Source of the DNA: Azospirillum sp. OGB3
GTDB lineage: Bacteria; Pseudomonadota; Alphaproteobacteria; Azospirillales; Azospirillaceae
Direction: 5' to 3'
DNA: 64,000 nt
Assembly: GCF_014192915.1 (NCBI RefSeq)
Contig: NZ_JACHYN010000013.1
Location: forward strand, 124,001-188,000
The notes below the pieces were generated by a model that had not been told where the DNA came from, searched no databases, and worked only from the letters and a program-made list of their open reading frames with translations. The stretch's first letter is position 1, and every line of letters starts with the position of its first letter. The position numbers and the translations under genes are program-made. Of the stretch, positions 63,942 to 64,000 are shown piece by piece.

Positions 63942-64000
63942 TCTTCGTGTTCATATGGTTTGTTCGTACACCAATTCGGTCATCATGCCGGTCGCCATGT

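Overview
The window is about 70% GC alphaproteobacterial chromosome (or chromid) DNA, most probably from an Azospirillum of the brasilense group. I infer this from the combination of a ChvE/SbpA-GguA-GguB sugar uptake system, the non-phosphorylative L-arabinose genes first characterised in Azospirillum brasilense, and an lgt-midA-pgeF block typical of Rhodospirillales. Genes are densely packed, often with 4-base ATGA overlaps. I see no tRNA, rRNA, CRISPR array, transposase or phage gene.

Layout. 1-5.6 kb: the tail of a solute-binding protein, then a dipeptide/oligopeptide ABC transporter (two permeases, two ATPases) translationally coupled to an ArgE-type deacetylase. 5.6-17.6 kb: a mixed block holding a short unknown protein, an SDR oxidoreductase, a secreted unknown protein, two solitary BMP-family binding proteins, a pentapeptide-repeat protein, a nicotinamidase-like hydrolase, a pair of unknown membrane/coiled-coil proteins, galU, a membrane-anchored J-domain protein, a VWA-like protein, an RluA-type pseudouridine synthase and a DUF123 protein. 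17.7-23.4 kb: a biotin operon bioF-bioH-bioCD-bioA-bioB, with BioC and BioD fused in one reading frame and a repeat element inserted in frame in bioH. 23.5-39 kb: DUF2270 protein, ppdK, a serine hydrolase, an orphan cheD, a double cold-shock protein, an acyl-CoA ligase, hldD, lgt, midA, pgeF, a hemerythrin, prs, rplY and pth.

39-59.5 kb is a sugar-acquisition island. It contains a YtfQ-YtfR-YtfT-YjfF (galactofuranose-type) importer, a lactonase-KDA dehydratase-semialdehyde dehydrogenase operon (araB, araD, araE), a divergent LysR regulator, then chvE-gguA-gguB followed by a Gfo/Idh sugar dehydrogenase (araA) and a sugar-acid dehydratase (araC). Together these five enzymes oxidise L-arabinose to 2-oxoglutarate. 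The three promoter regions (before ytfQ, before araB and before chvE) share an 18-base motif abutting a -35-like hexamer, which suggests one regulon. An alpha/beta hydrolase, galM and uxaB follow.

59.5-64 kb holds a decayed molybdate/tungstate-type uptake locus (binding-protein gene with two in-frame stop codons, intact permease, no ATPase in the window) and, on the other strand, a polysaccharide pyruvyl transferase paired with an unusual QueC-like PP-loop protein.

Four copies of one roughly 120-145 bp palindromic repeat (near 0.3, 19.5, 24.2 and 59.6 kb) punctuate the window. The points most worth a second look are the shared sugar-regulon operator, the repeat-derived peptide inside BioH, the BioC-BioD fusion, the QueC-like/pyruvyl transferase pair and the doubly interrupted mod gene.
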